The notes: generated by a model not told the origin, from the sequence alone. Counted from the stretch's first letter, positions 11,197 to 24,091 are shown. The stretch: DNA of 64,000 nt from Bedellia somnulentella (GCA_963576735.1 OY755183.1:12667213-12731212), one strand, 5' to 3'. Numbers and translations are program-made.

Positions 11197-14100
11197 ATGG
11201 GAGAAGGAGATAATAAACTGTGGCATCAGCTGATTCACCCTGATATAGAGCCTGCAGTTATAGATAACGATCTACTAGCAAAGTGTGTATTGGAATATGG
11301 TAAGGATAATAATATAATAACCCCAATGGGGATTAACGGCGTAAGTATATGAATGTAACCCCAATGGGAATTGACGGCGTGAGTATATGAATGTAACCCC
11401 AATGGGAATTGACGGCGTGAGTATATATGTATTAGTCTGTGCTGCACCCGCGCCATTGAAAGTACTTACTTCTCTGAAATATCTTAGCTATTAAAGGACA
11501 ACTAAAGATGACCCTAGGTTTGAGTCATTAATTATGTTCGATTAATTTGTCATGTTTTTACTGCGAGGATAAACATTAAACATTGTGACTTGGTTGAGAA
11601 CATTGTGACAGGGGTGTAAGAGACTCTATAAAAAGTATTATAAATTATAATACTCTTATAATTCGGGCAAACAGTTCATGTAAAAAGAAAATAGGTACTC
11701 TGAACAATGTGTGATAATGTAAATTGTATGTCCTTAGAAATGTCTTTGTTATAAAAACTTACCCCCTTTCCTATCTTGAAAAGCTCAAGGTTGAAAACGA
11801 TGCAATAAAAAATGGTGTCGTAAAATTATCAGTAAGCAAAAGCATATTAAAAAAAACTTTATAAAACTCAGGTCCTAAAGAAGAAGCTGGAAGACTTTTC
11901 GCAGAAGAAGGGGTGCACCTTGATGAAGCATTCACAGTTAGAATAGAATTTAAAAACATTATAAGAATAGACCACTTATGGATGTTAACATCTCTAAGAA
12001 GACTATCGTTGGCTCATAATTTGATAGAAACAATCGAATGTCTGGATCAACTTGTAAACTTGAACGAGCTGGATCTTTCTTTCAACAAAATTACTAAAAT
12101 TGAGAATCTGGATAATCTTGAGAACTTGGAAGTATTGTCATTGTTTCATAATCAGATTTCAAAACTTGAAAATATGGAGAATCTCAAAAAGCTCATGATT
12201 TTTAGCATCGGATACAATTTGTTGGAAGATTATCGAGAGGTATTTTATAAGTTTGTTGAAGTATTTACAATAAATATCTATGTAGGTTTATAATATAAAT
12301 AGTAAGATATAAAGAAAGCCTTGTATGGTCGACTTGGAATAGCACTTCCCCTTTGTATCGTCGTTTAAGGCAACTTAGGGTATTGGGCTTTTTAAGAAAT
12401 AGATGGAGACCCATCACCAACAACCTTTGTTTTACAATCTCTTCCCCACTCAACTTCCAAGAGGCTGAGAATTTCTATTTCTAAAACTCTGGCTACCCTT
12501 TTTTGGGATTTTTAGCCGTTGGTATATATATATATATATATACAGCGTGTTAGTTTGACGGCGATTGTTACTTCAATATTAATTCGTATATTAAAGTTTA
12601 ATGCTTAATATCCACCATATGAAATAAACAAAAAGATTAAAACCGCTTTAGCAGAAAAACTTACTTTCTCCATCAGATGGAAAACTGTGGTTATCTACAC
12701 TAGCCTAGCGCACACACTCCTACCCGTATAATGTCTCACCCACACACAGAGAACAGCGGGCGCGTCATGTGACCATCTAGTCTTGCGCACACTTGCTCGT
12801 GACCGTATAAACCGCACTATGACAGCAATGCAAAAAATTTTTGAATTTCGCGGCTATGTTTGATTTTTCTTTGAACTTATCGCCGCGCCTGGTGAGGCTG
12901 TGGTCTTAGTCGCCTCGTATTTCAATCCAGTATTAAATATGGGGTAGTGTAATTCAAACATTTTCAAGTAAAAAGATTGATGGATGTAAACAAAGCTAGA
13001 GAGGTTTGCCAGGATCGTACGAAGTGGCGATCGATAGTCTCTGCCTACCCCAATGGGAACTAATGGCGTGAGAATATGTATGTAAAAAATCTATCTCTAT
13101 TAATTAACATCGACGATTATAACAAAACTGTCGTCCTAAATAATCAGCTACCGCTATTTTTGTTTTACTTTACATCTCTGCCTCCCCAATGGGAAGTAAC
13201 GGCGTGAGTATGTATGTAATGTATGTACTTCATGAGCGTAAGATAATAAAATTAAAAACAAATAGAGACCCTCGAAACGATGCATTTACGTGGCATAAAA
13301 TAAAGTGCGCAAGAGATGCCTATTCATTCATTAACCGACATCGAAATTGGAGGAGTTCTTGGTGTTTACTAAACTCTCTCGGGGCTAAAGGGTTCTAAAC
13401 GGGTGTATCTGTACTCTATCTTTTAACTAAAGAATACGAATAAAAATAACTCACCCCGTTTTGATTGACAGTGGCAGATCCGGGCTATCACCTTTATTTG
13501 CGCAAAACGCAGAACATTTTGAGAATTAACATTATAAAACACCAACACTGAACTTTGCTGGTTCGTGTACGCCATGTTTACTCAACACAATCACAACACA
13601 AGATACTAAAACTGAACTCACACTCCGAAAATTAATGCGAAAAATCAAAGTGACATCCAATCATAAGCGACACAAACACAATGAGCGAGCTACAAAGAAA
13701 CAAACAACTAACTTAGTACTAAACTAATACTGTTCCTTTCATGTGATGCCGACAAGCCCGCCGCTGGCCGCCCGACTTGATACGTATGCAGATTTTGAAT
13801 TTCGCGGCGATCGATGTTTACGAATTATGAATTTTTCTCTGAACATACTGCCGCATTCCAACGCAGTATTAACTATGGGGTAGTGTTATTCAAATTTATC
13901 ACGTCAAATAATAACATGTAAAAAATAAGAAGATATTAGAAGCTAAGTTCGATTGATTACTTTACTGGCCTTGATTTGATTTGGCCGCCGGTTAAGGGTC
14001 ACGGCGGGTCGCAGCCGTCAGCTGAGTTGCCCGCCTTGTCATCGCGTTTCACGCACACATTGAGCGTGTTGGTGTCAATAGTACTACTTTCTTAGTGCAA

Positions 14101-17100
14101 ATTTTAACAAAATTTGAAAAAAAATAAGTGTGTTTTTTTTCAACGAATTCTGCCTCTATACGTGATAATTAATCATACATTTCATTGATAACAGTCGTTA
14201 CAATTACACCCTGTATATATAAGTATATAAGAAGTGATAGAGAACGCAACTGATAGAAAACTATTGATTGCAAATACGATCGACCAGTCATCACTACATT
14301 GCAATCATTTTGTATAGTTGTATACTTTGTAAAATTTTACATTACCTGAGAGGAGGAATGGAACACGCTACCCTTAATTAACCTATACAACCACCGCATA
14401 ACTACAATATAATTACCATAGAATCGCTTTTGAACATCTATGCCTAGATTAATATTTAATGTCTATCAACACATTGTTACAGATTTCATATTTGCGTCAG
14501 TTCCGTTTTCTCCGATCAGTATCCATCAAAGGTAACCCATGTTGTGAAACTCCGAAGGCATATAACTTTTTCAAGTCTGCCCTTGTGAAGGTCACATATT
14601 TGGACTACCATTTAATTACCGATGAAGAGAGGGAGGCATGTGGAGCTTCATTCAGGTAGGATATTTTTGCATAGTTAGTACGTTCTGTAGGCACATATAC
14701 AAAGCACTTACATGCATATACTCCCGCTATTGGTTCCCATTGGGTAGGCATATTGATTTACACTTTGTACGAACCTGGCAAACCTCTTGCACTTTATTCA
14801 CATTCATGAAACTTGTTATACATGCCCTTTAAACTTTACTCTTGCATCTTCATCATCTCCTGCAACTCTTCTACCGATGATGCAAGTGACACCTAATCGT
14901 TAGCAAATAATCTTATTGCATCTGCATTTAATGATGATTTCACCCATTTTCGGTCCAGAATCACATTCACGCAACTCTGTCAAACAAACATCCTTGACAA
15001 ATCGAAAAGCTACGAGGACCTACACGTCCCCGTCGGACACCAAGTGAGATAACAAAACCGTTCGTGTCTTCTCCGATTATTTTAACACATGCATTAGTGT
15101 TAAAGTATCCTCTTACAGTTGTAGTGATACCAATAATGCATTTACGTATACATAACACGTATATAACAAAATTCGAGAAGGTAGTTAACAATATAATAAT
15201 AGGAAATTTTAGATTACTTGTCTCAGATTGTTGTAATTTAAACAGTCGACCAAAGGTTCTAAAGTAATTGTTGTCACCTTTAAGACAGGCTCTACGGCAA
15301 CTCGATGAAGCCGACGAACTGGCTGAAAAGAAGAGGTTGGCCCAAGAAGCTTATGACGCCAAAGTTGCTTTCTACGCGATGTCCTTCGTTGAGTACATGA
15401 ACGGACCTGAACTAGTTGAAAAGATGTTTGAAGAGGACACGGAAGGGACCATTCTATTTAAAGCTGGTGGTGATATGATAAAGTATTATGAAAGGTAGAT
15501 AATTCAAGATTCAGGAATAGTTAGATAATAGTTCAAAGAGTACGCTAGTTAGGGAACGTGAAGTGTTTAGCTTATCACACTATATCGCTTACTCGGATTT
15601 GTGCTCCGCACTAGCCGTGGGTTTACCAATATACAAGCAATCAAAGCTTTGTATAATTCATTAGTACGCTCGAAGCTAGAATACAACGCAGTCATCGGGC
15701 TCCACATGAGATGAAATATCGCCTCATGTTGGAAACGATTCAAAATAAATTCACACGGTTTTTATACATGAAATTATACGGAGTTTACCGTTACTATCCA
15801 CTGATGTACCTCACTTTATTCGTTTTGGGTATTGTGGGGTATAACACTTTGGAAGTGAGGAGAAACTTAAAATTATTGATTTATTTATTTAATGTAATTA
15901 AAGGAACAATAAAAAAATAGCACTATACTAAGCCAGATTAAAATAGTGATCCCTAATAGAACCCTAAGATGGCGGTGGGGAAATTTGCTATTGTTGCCAG
16001 TGGCACGTACCAATCTTTTAAAGGAAACCCCGCTGACTCGGGCGTTTGTGGTACTAGGTGAGATACCGGAGCAAATTGATATTTTCGGGTGCTCTTTGAC
16101 TGACTTCACCAAATGCTCATTGCATTATTTAAGTTACAATGCAAACTAGTTGATTTGATAAATGTTAAAATATATATTTTTTATTGTATTATGATTATGA
16201 ATTATAAAATGTGTAATATAGTTGCATTAGGAGAAACCTGTAAAAACTGTATTTTATGACAAGATAAATAAATAAAATAAATAAATATTTTCACTAGCCA
16301 TACATGCATACATACATATACTCACGGCCATAAATCCCTAGAAGGGGTAGTCAGAGCTAAGGAACTAGAAGTTCCTCAGCCACTTTTGGAAAGTTGAGTA
16401 GGGAAAAGATGGCAAAATAAAGGTTGTTGGTGATAGGTCTCCAACCGCATCGCCTAAAAATCCCATAAAAGCCCCAATGCCTTTAGTCGCCTCTTGCGTA
16501 CACCCACCGGCAGAAATGGGGTAGTGTTATTCTAAGCCGACACTACACAGCCACAACCCAGTTAACCGACAAAAAATAAAGATCCCCGCATTATATTTTA
16601 AAAACTAGTCATTGATTGACGCTGTAACTTCACACAGTTAATTAGGGTATGGGAAGCTATGTTTCCACAAAATTTCAGCCAATTTGACCAACAGGCTTTT
16701 TCCAAACATTTTGTGCGGGTTTCTTTTCTTGATCTTTCGATTTGGCACCCGACACGATAAAGAACATTATATCGTTTGGAGGATCAAAAAGTTTCGGACT
16801 TCAAAGGATTTAATAATAATAATAAACCATGCAAACTCTATGGTCCTTAATTCATCCAAGCTTGTTACGACCTGCTCTTAAGTTTTCTTAATGTTTCAAC
16901 AGTTACAAAGACCAATACGTTGAAGTGATGGATCCACTTGTCGAATTCGCTCAGGAAGCTTATAATGATAGACAAAACGAGATCAAGCTTTATAGAGAAA
17001 TGATAGATACTGCTATGGAACTGAGCGTAGAAGGTAGCAAAGAGTAAGTTTATTTCCAAATACTTCGTAACTTAATGCTGTAACGTATGAGGATCTCGAA

Positions 17101-18737
17101 TTAATGGTATTTTTTTGTTAAGAGTAATAGTTGAATACGAATCGAAGAAGAAACCTATGATACAGGAACTAAACGAACTGGTGGAACTATACAATGCAAA
17201 GAAGGCAACGGCCGAGGAGGTGGAACAAACGGTAGCGGATCTTTCCGAGAAGTTTAATGATATTCTACATGAAACATGGAAGGGATTGATGAAATGCGAG
17301 ATGGAACTCTTTGAACGATGTGAGGTAATGAAGGAGTTCTTTAGCTACGTCATCATCATCATCATTCAGCCAATGGACTTCCACTGCTGGACGTAGGCCT
17401 TCTCTAAAGATTTCCACAACGACCGGTCCTGCGCTGCCCTCATTTAACGGCTTTCGGTGATTTTCACCAAATCATCGGTCCACCTTGTGGGAGGCCTTAA
17501 GCTACATACATGAACAAAATGAGCATGAACATTCTTATTTCATGCTCATTTTGTATGACTTTCAGGAATCAAGAGCGCAATTTTCCACAAACATGACGGA
17601 GAAGGTCAACAAGTTACTAGAAGTCTCGCGAAACTCTTTCGGTGCGTGGCGGTCGATTGATGGGGCTTTTATATCGAAGACTCTAGACTATTTATCACCG
17701 CTTCTAGGAATCAAAGAGCGGTTTGTTGATTCGCCACCAGAATTAATGGCGGTAAGTTTAACTATTATTAATGCTTCATTAATTTAAACATATAAATAAA
17801 TTAGTCTGAATGTCACGCTTCGCGTATTTCATATTGAGAAAGGTATAGTGCGATGTTTGTTATTTTCATAATGGAAAGGATTGATTTACCATTACAACTT
17901 TCTACATTCCCGGCTACCTCGCACCATTCTTTTCTCTAATTTGGTCACAGCACAGCATCTTCTTTGATCTATCATTTAAATGTCATACTTTACACTACAG
18001 ATGATATAATATAATACTATGCTAGCTTTACACTTGAATGTTGTGCAGACAAATATTAATAATATGATGTAGACCGATAATACATTCAATCCCAGGCAAT
18101 GATGGATCGCGACATGATGATGGACCTCATAGCCCAGTCGGCGGACAACCGAGCTCGCTTCATAGACAATCGGGAAGACGTGTTGGTCTCTAGGTCTTCT
18201 AAGTGGCGCGACGAGCTTGTTAGAGCTACCAATGAGTTAGTTTTGCTTCTTATTGCTGTTACTAGCTTTTAGTTTTTCTTCGCCAATATCCCATAGGTAT
18301 TGCCTGTTTAAGGTGATTCTATTGCTACTATATAAAATCACACAGTATCCTAGTCTTAGTATAAGAGTGATAATCAATAGTAGAAAACCTATCGGTATTT
18401 CTAACGGCTTTACAAAAGTAGATCATATATAATAAAGGATGGTTGATCGCCCAGACCAACTGACAAAAGACCCATCACCAACAATCTTTTATATATAAAA
18501 TTTTTCCTTTCTAATTCCAAAAGTTGCTTATGAATTGTTGATTTTGGAATTCTTTCATTGAATTGTTTAAATTAATTAAAACACTTTTTTAGGGATGAAG
18601 TGAAACGCAATCGTAACAGAGTGTACGAGATCAACTTCTTCATAGACAACCAGAGGCGCGACTGGACTGATTTGCAGATGAACTTTACGGAGGCTATTGA
18701 CCCTGAAACTGCCGCTTTACTTGGAGAGGATTTCTAG
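11197..18737 (+). CDS. DRC3: Dynein regulatory complex subunit 3 (DRC3/LRRC48)
   Basis: Nine coding exons: 11197-11299, 11872-12239, 14483-14655, 15285-15494, 16903-17043, 17123-17324, 17566-17751, 18096-18235 and 18593-18737. All introns are GT..AG and phases agree, giving 555 codons; human DRC3 is 523. The product is a subunit of the nexin-dynein regulatory complex that links outer doublets of motile cilia and flagella, so sperm expression is expected in an insect. The N-terminus has the family's PxVID motif (residues ~15-19), then an LRR block in exon 2 (DLSFNKI, LSLFHNQI type repeats) and an LRR cap in exon 3. Exons 4-9 are largely coiled coil with the conserved RNRVYEI segment near the end. 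The start is the first ATG after an in-frame non-ATG stretch. AATAAA at ~18769 follows the stop. Introns hold LINE and repeat debris. Confidence 0.9.
11319..11430 (+). repeat. 38-bp tandem repeat, three units, derived from a LINE tail
   Basis: Three consecutive 38-bp units start at 11319, 11357 and 11395; each contains CCCCAATGGGAATTGACGGC. The unit equals the 3' end of a lepidopteran LINE whose fragments also occur at 13020-13075, 13180-13215 and 61190-61230. The array starts 19 bp after the exon 1 splice donor of DRC3. The ATATGAATGT part of each unit is also the typical simple-repeat tail, so it could reflect slippage at insertion. Confidence 0.75.
12322..12545 (+). repeat. Family R repeat, diverged, in DRC3 intron 2
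   Basis: It follows the family consensus from the GTATGGTCGACTTGGAATAG end through GGAGACCCATCACCAACAAC to a TA microsatellite tail at 12522-12542. It has several small deletions relative to the copy at 26128-26392, suggesting greater age. Confidence 0.65.
12830..13890 (-). repeat. Duplicated repeat segments and LINE-tail debris in DRC3 intron 2
   Basis: Two diverged direct copies (about 12835-12965 and 13790-13890) share GAATTTCGCGGC and TATGGGGTAGTGT landmarks. Between them are two LINE 3' tails (12985-13078 and 13180-13220). On the minus strand, from ~13890 to 13440, the sequence reads like a transposon 5' region with an ATG at ~13573 opening a short ORF that begins MAYTNQQ, reminiscent of arthropod transposon-associated proteins. 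It is closed by a stop after about 50 codons. No gene is claimed. Confidence 0.35.
14700..14765 (-). mobile_element. LINE 3'-tail fragment, minus strand
   Basis: The segment containing CCCATTGGGTAGGCA is the reverse complement of the LINE tail seen at 61190-61230 (the 'SAYPNGN' end codons). It lies 45 bp after DRC3 exon 3. Confidence 0.5.
15560..16290 (+). pseudogene. 3' end of a Jockey/R1-type LINE reverse transcriptase
   Basis: The stretch encodes, with frameshifts, the region after the RT domain of Jockey-like LINEs: an LYNSLVRSKLEYNAVIG-type segment (~15645-15705), then ETIQNKFTRFLYMK..G.Y.YYP (15711-15830) and RTNLLKETPLTRAF....IDIFGCSL (~16005-16105). A 3' UTR ends in AAATAAAT repeats at ~16265-16290. 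It is 5'-truncated, has stop codons and frame breaks, and is inert. It sits in sense orientation in DRC3 intron 4. Confidence 0.7.
16299..16550 (-). repeat. Family R repeat (~250 bp), DRC3 intron 4
   Basis: It begins with the CATA microsatellite tail and CTCACGGCC and ends with TAAGCCGACACTACACAGC on the plus strand, the full extent of the family. It directly follows the LINE fragment. Confidence 0.75.
17350..17500. repeat. CATCATC-start interspersed repeat fragment
   Basis: Starting with a CAT microsatellite and continuing through CCACTGCTGGACGTAGGCC and TCGGTCCACCTTGTGGG, this is a segment I recognise as common in lepidopteran introns. It occupies most of DRC3 intron 6, which is only 241 bp long. 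The ORF extending from exon 6 into it is not coding. Confidence 0.55.
17514..17554. repeat. 16-bp perfect hairpin next to the DRC3 exon 7 acceptor
   Basis: Arms 17514-17529 and 17539-17554 are exact reverse complements (ACAAAATGAGCATGAA) with a 9-nt loop. The right arm ends 11 nt before exon 7 (17566), overlapping the usual branch-point and polypyrimidine position. Confidence 0.85.
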
Positions 18738-19044
18738 AAAATATTTTATGAAGAAGCATTATTTTAGAATAAAATATTATACATCAGTCATATTGGTATT
18801 TATCATTAAGTCTGTAAGTATTTTGAAAAGACAGAAGTCTGAATTTTCAACGTTTTGTAAGGCACCGGAAAAACCTCGAGTAGTTGCTTTCTGCATCGCG
18901 GTATGAGTTCTTCTTTTCTTTGTTATAAATACTTCATTTCAGACTAAACTTTTATGACAGTTCGAAGTCTGTCGGGTCAGTTAGTTCGTAGTTATTAACT
19001 TACAATACATAACAACCCAATTTTAAAACTGCCATCTATGACTG

Positions 19045-19646
19045 ATCGGCTACAAACTCTCACACTATCACCAACGGTCAGTGTAGGGGGCAGCACCTAG
19101 CCACCACCGCAGCGCCAAATGCTATCCATCCATACTTACTACAGATTTTCTAATTTTTAAACAGTTACTTGGCACAAAATGGTTTGTTTCATTATTCTTA
19201 TGAACAATTAGAAAGAGTTTTTGAAACTCACCCCCTAAGGGGTTGAAATATTATATATTAGTATAGAGGTTTTTGACATTTATGTATCTATAAATTTGAA
19301 ACTTAATAGGATTGACTGTTATAACCACTACAAAAAGGAATATATGAAATTCATCTATCAATGATTCATGAGTATATACTAACGGCTATAAAACCCAAAA
19401 AACGGTAGCCATAGTTTCAGAGATAGTAATTCTTTATCCACTTATGGCAGTTGAATGGAGAAAAGGAAGTCAAATGGGTCTAAAACTGCATCGCCTTACT
19501 TTACAACGACGACCGCGGGAATATAAATATAAAAACAGAAGTTAAGATTTGGTATTTTGTATTTTGGTAGAAGTTTTGGTATTTTGGATGTAAACCAGAT
19601 GCAAAAAATGTAGTCCACGCGGACGTAGTCGCGGGCAAATAGCTAG
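19045..19646 (+). mobile_element. Nonautonomous Helitron, 5' end unresolved
   Basis: The 3' terminus has the Helitron signature: a GC-rich hairpin (CCACGCGGACGTAGTCGCGGG) shortly before CTAG at 19643-19646, followed by T. The sequence from ~19045 matches 59125-59733, including an embedded, degraded family R repeat (~19370-19530). It lies between the convergent DRC3 and ECI1 genes. A further fragment resembling the 3' end of the 42934 element occurs at 18958-18990. Confidence 0.65.
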
Positions 19647-19960
19647 TATATAATATACATATATGTGAATATGGCATATGGTTACAGGTCAGGATTTCCG
19701 TAGCGCTATTCCTATTAATTGCTAAGACTGCACAACCGAGTCATTGATGTTTAATTATTTTATATATAGATCTAGAATCTAAAATAACACGAACCATTAG
19801 TCATTATATTTATTTATTTCATGTCATATACTTAAAATATCATGATTGTATATGTACAATTAACTGCAATATATATTTGTTTTAGTTATATATACAAGGG
19901 GAAAATAACAATGTCAAAAGGTTGTAAATCTCTTCAAAAACAAGTATTTGATCACATATC

Positions 19961-22863
19961 CTACTTGGCCTTTTGTTTCAAGCTTGCAATGTACATTTCT
20001 AGGCCTTTCTGAACGGCAGGATTTTTGAGGAATCCTAAGAATTCTTCAGTATCTTGCTTTCTATTTGCCATAAGGTTTCTAATGGGTCCACCTCGAAGGC
20101 GTTGTTTAGTGAATGCTCTGGCCATTGGAGATATTCTATCGAACTTTTTCAAGAACTTCCGGCATTTGACTATAGCATCTGCTTTGTCTGTTGCTATTTC
20201 GTCTATTGCGCTTACCTGAAATGTGAAATGTGGGAGGTTTGATAGCATAGTTGTAAAAATATATCAAAATATAAAAGTTACAATGGATGACTATTCGGTT
20301 TCCGTCAAATAGCTGCGACAGGTGAAGTCAGCTCCCTTTGTTAAAAAAATATGTGAAACATCATTGTCATAATTTTACCTGTAAAGCTTCTTCAACAGAA
20401 AACATTCTGCCACTAGTAAGAGCTAATTCGGCTACCCGGTTTGATACATTATTTCTCAGAGTATCCATGAACCAGACAGGGGCTACTATACCCAGAGCTG
20501 TCTCATTCAAACCAATGGTATATTTCCCAGCTACCATTGCACGGAACTCACAAGATGAGGCTAATAAACATCCTCCTGCTGGCGCATGGCCCTGGAATAT
20601 ATAAATTATTATTAATTATTGATTCCTAAAATATATTTTAACCCAATTGGCTGGTATGAGAGTGTTATCAGTGGGGAAAAGAAACTGCGGGCTGAAACTA
20701 TAACTTTAAATATACTCCCTCACTGGGAGCATACACATAAACTATAACATTATAGATTTGTCTTTGAGCAGTACAATAATACCTCTCTGACTGGCGAGCA
20801 TTCATGTAATCAGTACAAGGTAAACATTACAATCATTACATTGTAATGCACAGTTCTACTCCTTCACTGATGCTCAAATCAATGTTATATTACACGCAAA
20901 TGCACTTAAGTATTTATAATATAAAGACTGAATGTTATTTTTTAGACAAAATTCCGCAGAGTTATTCCATTTATTGCATTTCATAAAGTTTAATTAAAAA
21001 TCAGGTAGCTAATATTGTGTTGTATAAAAAACAAACCTTTTCCCATCTTTAGAAGTGCATTAAAATACTTACATTTATAGCTGCAGCAGTAGGAATGCCT
21101 GTTCCAAACAATTTGATCCAGACATCCTGCAGGGCTGTCCAGAAAGTTTCAGCTCTCTTAAAGTCTGGATTGTACATTTCCATTATGTCTAAGCCTGCCG
21201 AAAATACTGTTGGTGAGGCCTGAAATTATAGAAAATAGTAATTGAGTACACATGACTGAAAAATTGCATAGCTAACCTCATATTGTCAGAATTAAGTAAA
21301 ATATTTAAAGTGAAAGCTATGATATTTCTTAGTGTGTGTACATTCATATTTTATTCTTAGCAAAAAAGTAGTTAGTTCTTAGCAAACTCTCTATAATACT
21401 AATTTGGATGCCTGTTAGCAGTCTTGATAGAAAAAAGGTATTCAAGAGATTAATTGGTTATGAATTTTTGAATTAATCACTTCCTGCAACTGTAAAAGTG
21501 TAGAATAATCATATTAAATAATAAAATAATCAAAGCGACATGATAGTCCAGTGGGTAGAACACCTGCCCGAAAACAGAAGGGTGTGAGTTCCAATCCTGG
21601 GTCGGGCCTACACCAATTTGTCTTTCCTAAAGTCATATGTGTGGTTAATTCTTTCGTCTTTACGTTGAAGCTAAGTTTCCCACACTTTAATTTTAATTTT
21701 ATAATAATTTGTGTAATTGATATATAAATCGTAGCCATCATAGATATGTATGTAGTAATATTTAAATAGGTATTTAGTTTATATCTTCATTATAGGTATA
21801 TGTAATAAGTAACGAAATTAGTTTTATTGTTTTTTTTTTTTTAATATATTCTACCGTTTGTGATTCTTGAGATGACTCAGATGTCACTCTATAATGGTGC
21901 TGGCTGAAAATCAGTACTGTGAGTCGAAGGCTTACAGAAAATGCTGAGACAATACCGATTCGCTGTTGCAGTGGCGCAAGAAGTATTGATACTCTATATC
22001 TTAACTGTCGCGTTTCAGTGTTGTACATGTGCATTTTTTTTTGTTGTATTTTTATATGTGTTTTTTTTGTGTGTTGTATTTGTAAAATAATTGTTTATCT
22101 TGTGCCTACAACGGCGAATAAACGTATTTTCTTTCTTTCTTTCTTTCTTAATTTATCATGGTTGTTAACGGTGGGGGAAAACATCGTGAGGAAACCCACA
22201 TGGCTGAGTTGTACTTAGTCATGTGACAGTGTATTCGTACAAAACGGCGATAGGCCTGCCCCCTATCACGTGAGTACACTGTCCATGCAAAACGTGGGTA
22301 CCTTCTCTGAACACTAGATGGCGTTGCCATGTGAGTTCAGAAGTATTGGTACCTCTGCCAACCCCTTCGGGGATAAGCGGCGTGAACATTTATGTTTATG
22401 TTATGTAATCAAATTAATTTAATCATATCTTCTTGGAGGTTCCAGTTTTTTTGCTGTGCTATCAGTTTACATACCTCCATACACATCAAAGCTGTGAATA
22501 CCAAAAAAGTGGTGGCCAGAGCCTTCACAAATAAATCGCTTTCAGACACTATTGGAAGTTAGTTTCTAACCAAATAAAGCTTTTTATTATTTCCCAAACA
22601 CATTTTTTTATAACAAACAAAATACTTACAGAGGTCAAAATCAGTCCTTTAGTTTTATTCTTCTCAAGATCATCGAAGGTCTTTTTTAGTTCTTGTAGCA
22701 GTTCTAAGTTCAAACTGTTGACCGGCAGTCTTTGCATAGTGACTATTGCTACACCTTCATTGTCCACTTCAGTTTGAACTAGGGGACCTGAGCTGGCAGA
22801 AAACTGCCGGACTGCAGGCAATAAGCTCTTTGCATTGTATAATACTTTTCTTAGGGAAATCAT
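19961..22863 (-). CDS. ECI1: Enoyl-CoA delta isomerase 1, mitochondrial
   Basis: Four coding exons on the minus strand: 22863-22630, 21219-21073, 20591-20379 and 20215-19961, all phase 0 with GT..AG introns, giving 282 residues. The enzyme shifts 3-cis or 3-trans double bonds to 2-trans-enoyl-CoA so that unsaturated fatty acids can enter beta-oxidation in the mitochondrial matrix. The N-terminus is a basic, Ser-rich presequence (~residues 1-25). Crotonase-fold landmarks are present: the FSAGLD oxyanion-hole segment (84-89), GHAPAGGCL (128-136) and the LNET motif, with Glu157 at the position of the family's catalytic base. The C-terminal domain ends in a helix like human ECI1. An acceptor AG lies one base before the ATG, so an untranslated first exon must exist upstream, probably within 22900-24050. 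A TTTATT (AATAAA, minus) at ~19810 may be the poly(A) signal. Confidence 0.92.
21533..22400 (+). mobile_element. SINE S1 split by a LINE 3' end
   Basis: The tRNA-like head and first body part are at 21533-21650 and the remaining SINE body at 22143-22400, joining in the same order as the intact copy at 51535-51893. The interruption (about 21650-22147) ends in a CTTT microsatellite and contains GTGCTGGCTGAAAATCAG and CGAATAAACG phrases typical of a LINE 3' UTR with a simple-repeat tail. TTAATT occurs at both junctions and may be the target duplication. It all lies in ECI1 intron 1, antisense to the gene. Confidence 0.65.
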
Positions 22864-22899
22864 CCTGAAAAACATACAATTGGAGTCATTTAATATTAT

Positions 22900-24091
22900 A
22901 GAATACCTCAGAATGAAGTGTTGTGTTGGCTTAGAATAACCATTAACTAACCCATTTTTTCCTGCGAGTGTTGTAAGAGGTGATATAGGGTTGTTAGTGT
23001 TGTTGAGAAAAATGACTGCAGACTCATCACCAACATTAGGTATCCAAAGGTAGCTGATAAATTTCTAAATTTAAAGCTATTGCTATTAATAGTTAAGAGT
23101 ATAAATATTTCTGAGTGTGGATCTTACCAACTCTAATTAGACAAGGCCTCATTTTGTGATATTAGCGTGCTAACGAATATATATGAAGGGCTAAGAATTT
23201 AAGTTTGTATGGTTTGTATTCCTTGCTGCCAAAAAGTGGTCTGCACTGTTCTGATCTGATAGTTTAAGGATAAAATTCGCATGACTGCAAAGGTTAGACA
23301 TGTTAAACTAAATTATATTAAATCATACAATCAAATTAATTTGTTCGAAAAAGCAAATAATTAAATTTGATTTTGATAGCAGGTCACGGATGATAATAAA
23401 ATATATTTCTCTTTTTTTTAATTATGAAGGCAATTAGATATTCTTCACCTGTAGGATGCAATGGGGTAGTGTTGTTCTAAGCCTACGTTATACAGCTTTT
23501 TAAAAGTATTTTTTTTATTAAAACTTGTAGCATTGTAAAACTTACTTTCTTTATGATCTATGTATGTCCGACTTGTAACAAATAAAACACCTTTAAAAGT
23601 TAAAACTAACAAAACAAATGAATTTAACTGTAAAAAAACAAGACTTTGTACCCTGTTGCATACGTTCCATTATTTTTTTTATTATCAAAAAGTCTTTGCA
23701 AATAGTGAGTATTAAGTTCAATATGTTACGTTAACGGTAAGTTTTAATTTCTGATTGTTTTAGTTTTGCTAAATATAACATTAAAATAATAATTCATCCT
23801 TAGTTTTCCTTAGTTTTATTTAAATAAAACCCAGAAGCCCAATAGATTACATGAGAAAAATAATGCAAAATATCCAAAAAGAAACGTTGGATGGTTGTCT
23901 GGGTTGTATTCTGACACTGACAGAACAGTGACAAATGACAATAACACGACTTTTTTCCGAGTTAAATAAATTGTGTTGCTTTTGCTTCAGCAGATAGTGT
24001 ATTTATTTATGTCTTTTAACTTAAAAAATGCCGTGTAACTGCTGAAATCAAGCTCCTAAATTAACAATTCTGAAACATATAAAGTGCCATT
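22900..24091. promoter_or_regulatory. Divergent promoter region of ECI1 and CNEP1R1
   Basis: The two start codons are 1.2 kb apart on opposite strands. A run of four TGACA motifs in 30 bp (23911-23940) lies 150-180 bp before the CNEP1R1 ATG and is a plausible shared core. The ECI1 5' UTR exon must also be in this interval. Part of a degraded repeat (23455-23500, GGGGTAGTGTTGTTCTAAGCC) resembles the end of family R. No TATA box is convincing; transcription starts are not determined. Confidence 0.4.

Noticed and set aside
15711..16149. Host gene ORFs within DRC3 intron 4
   Set aside because: The peptides match the C-terminal part of Jockey-like reverse transcriptases and are frame-broken.
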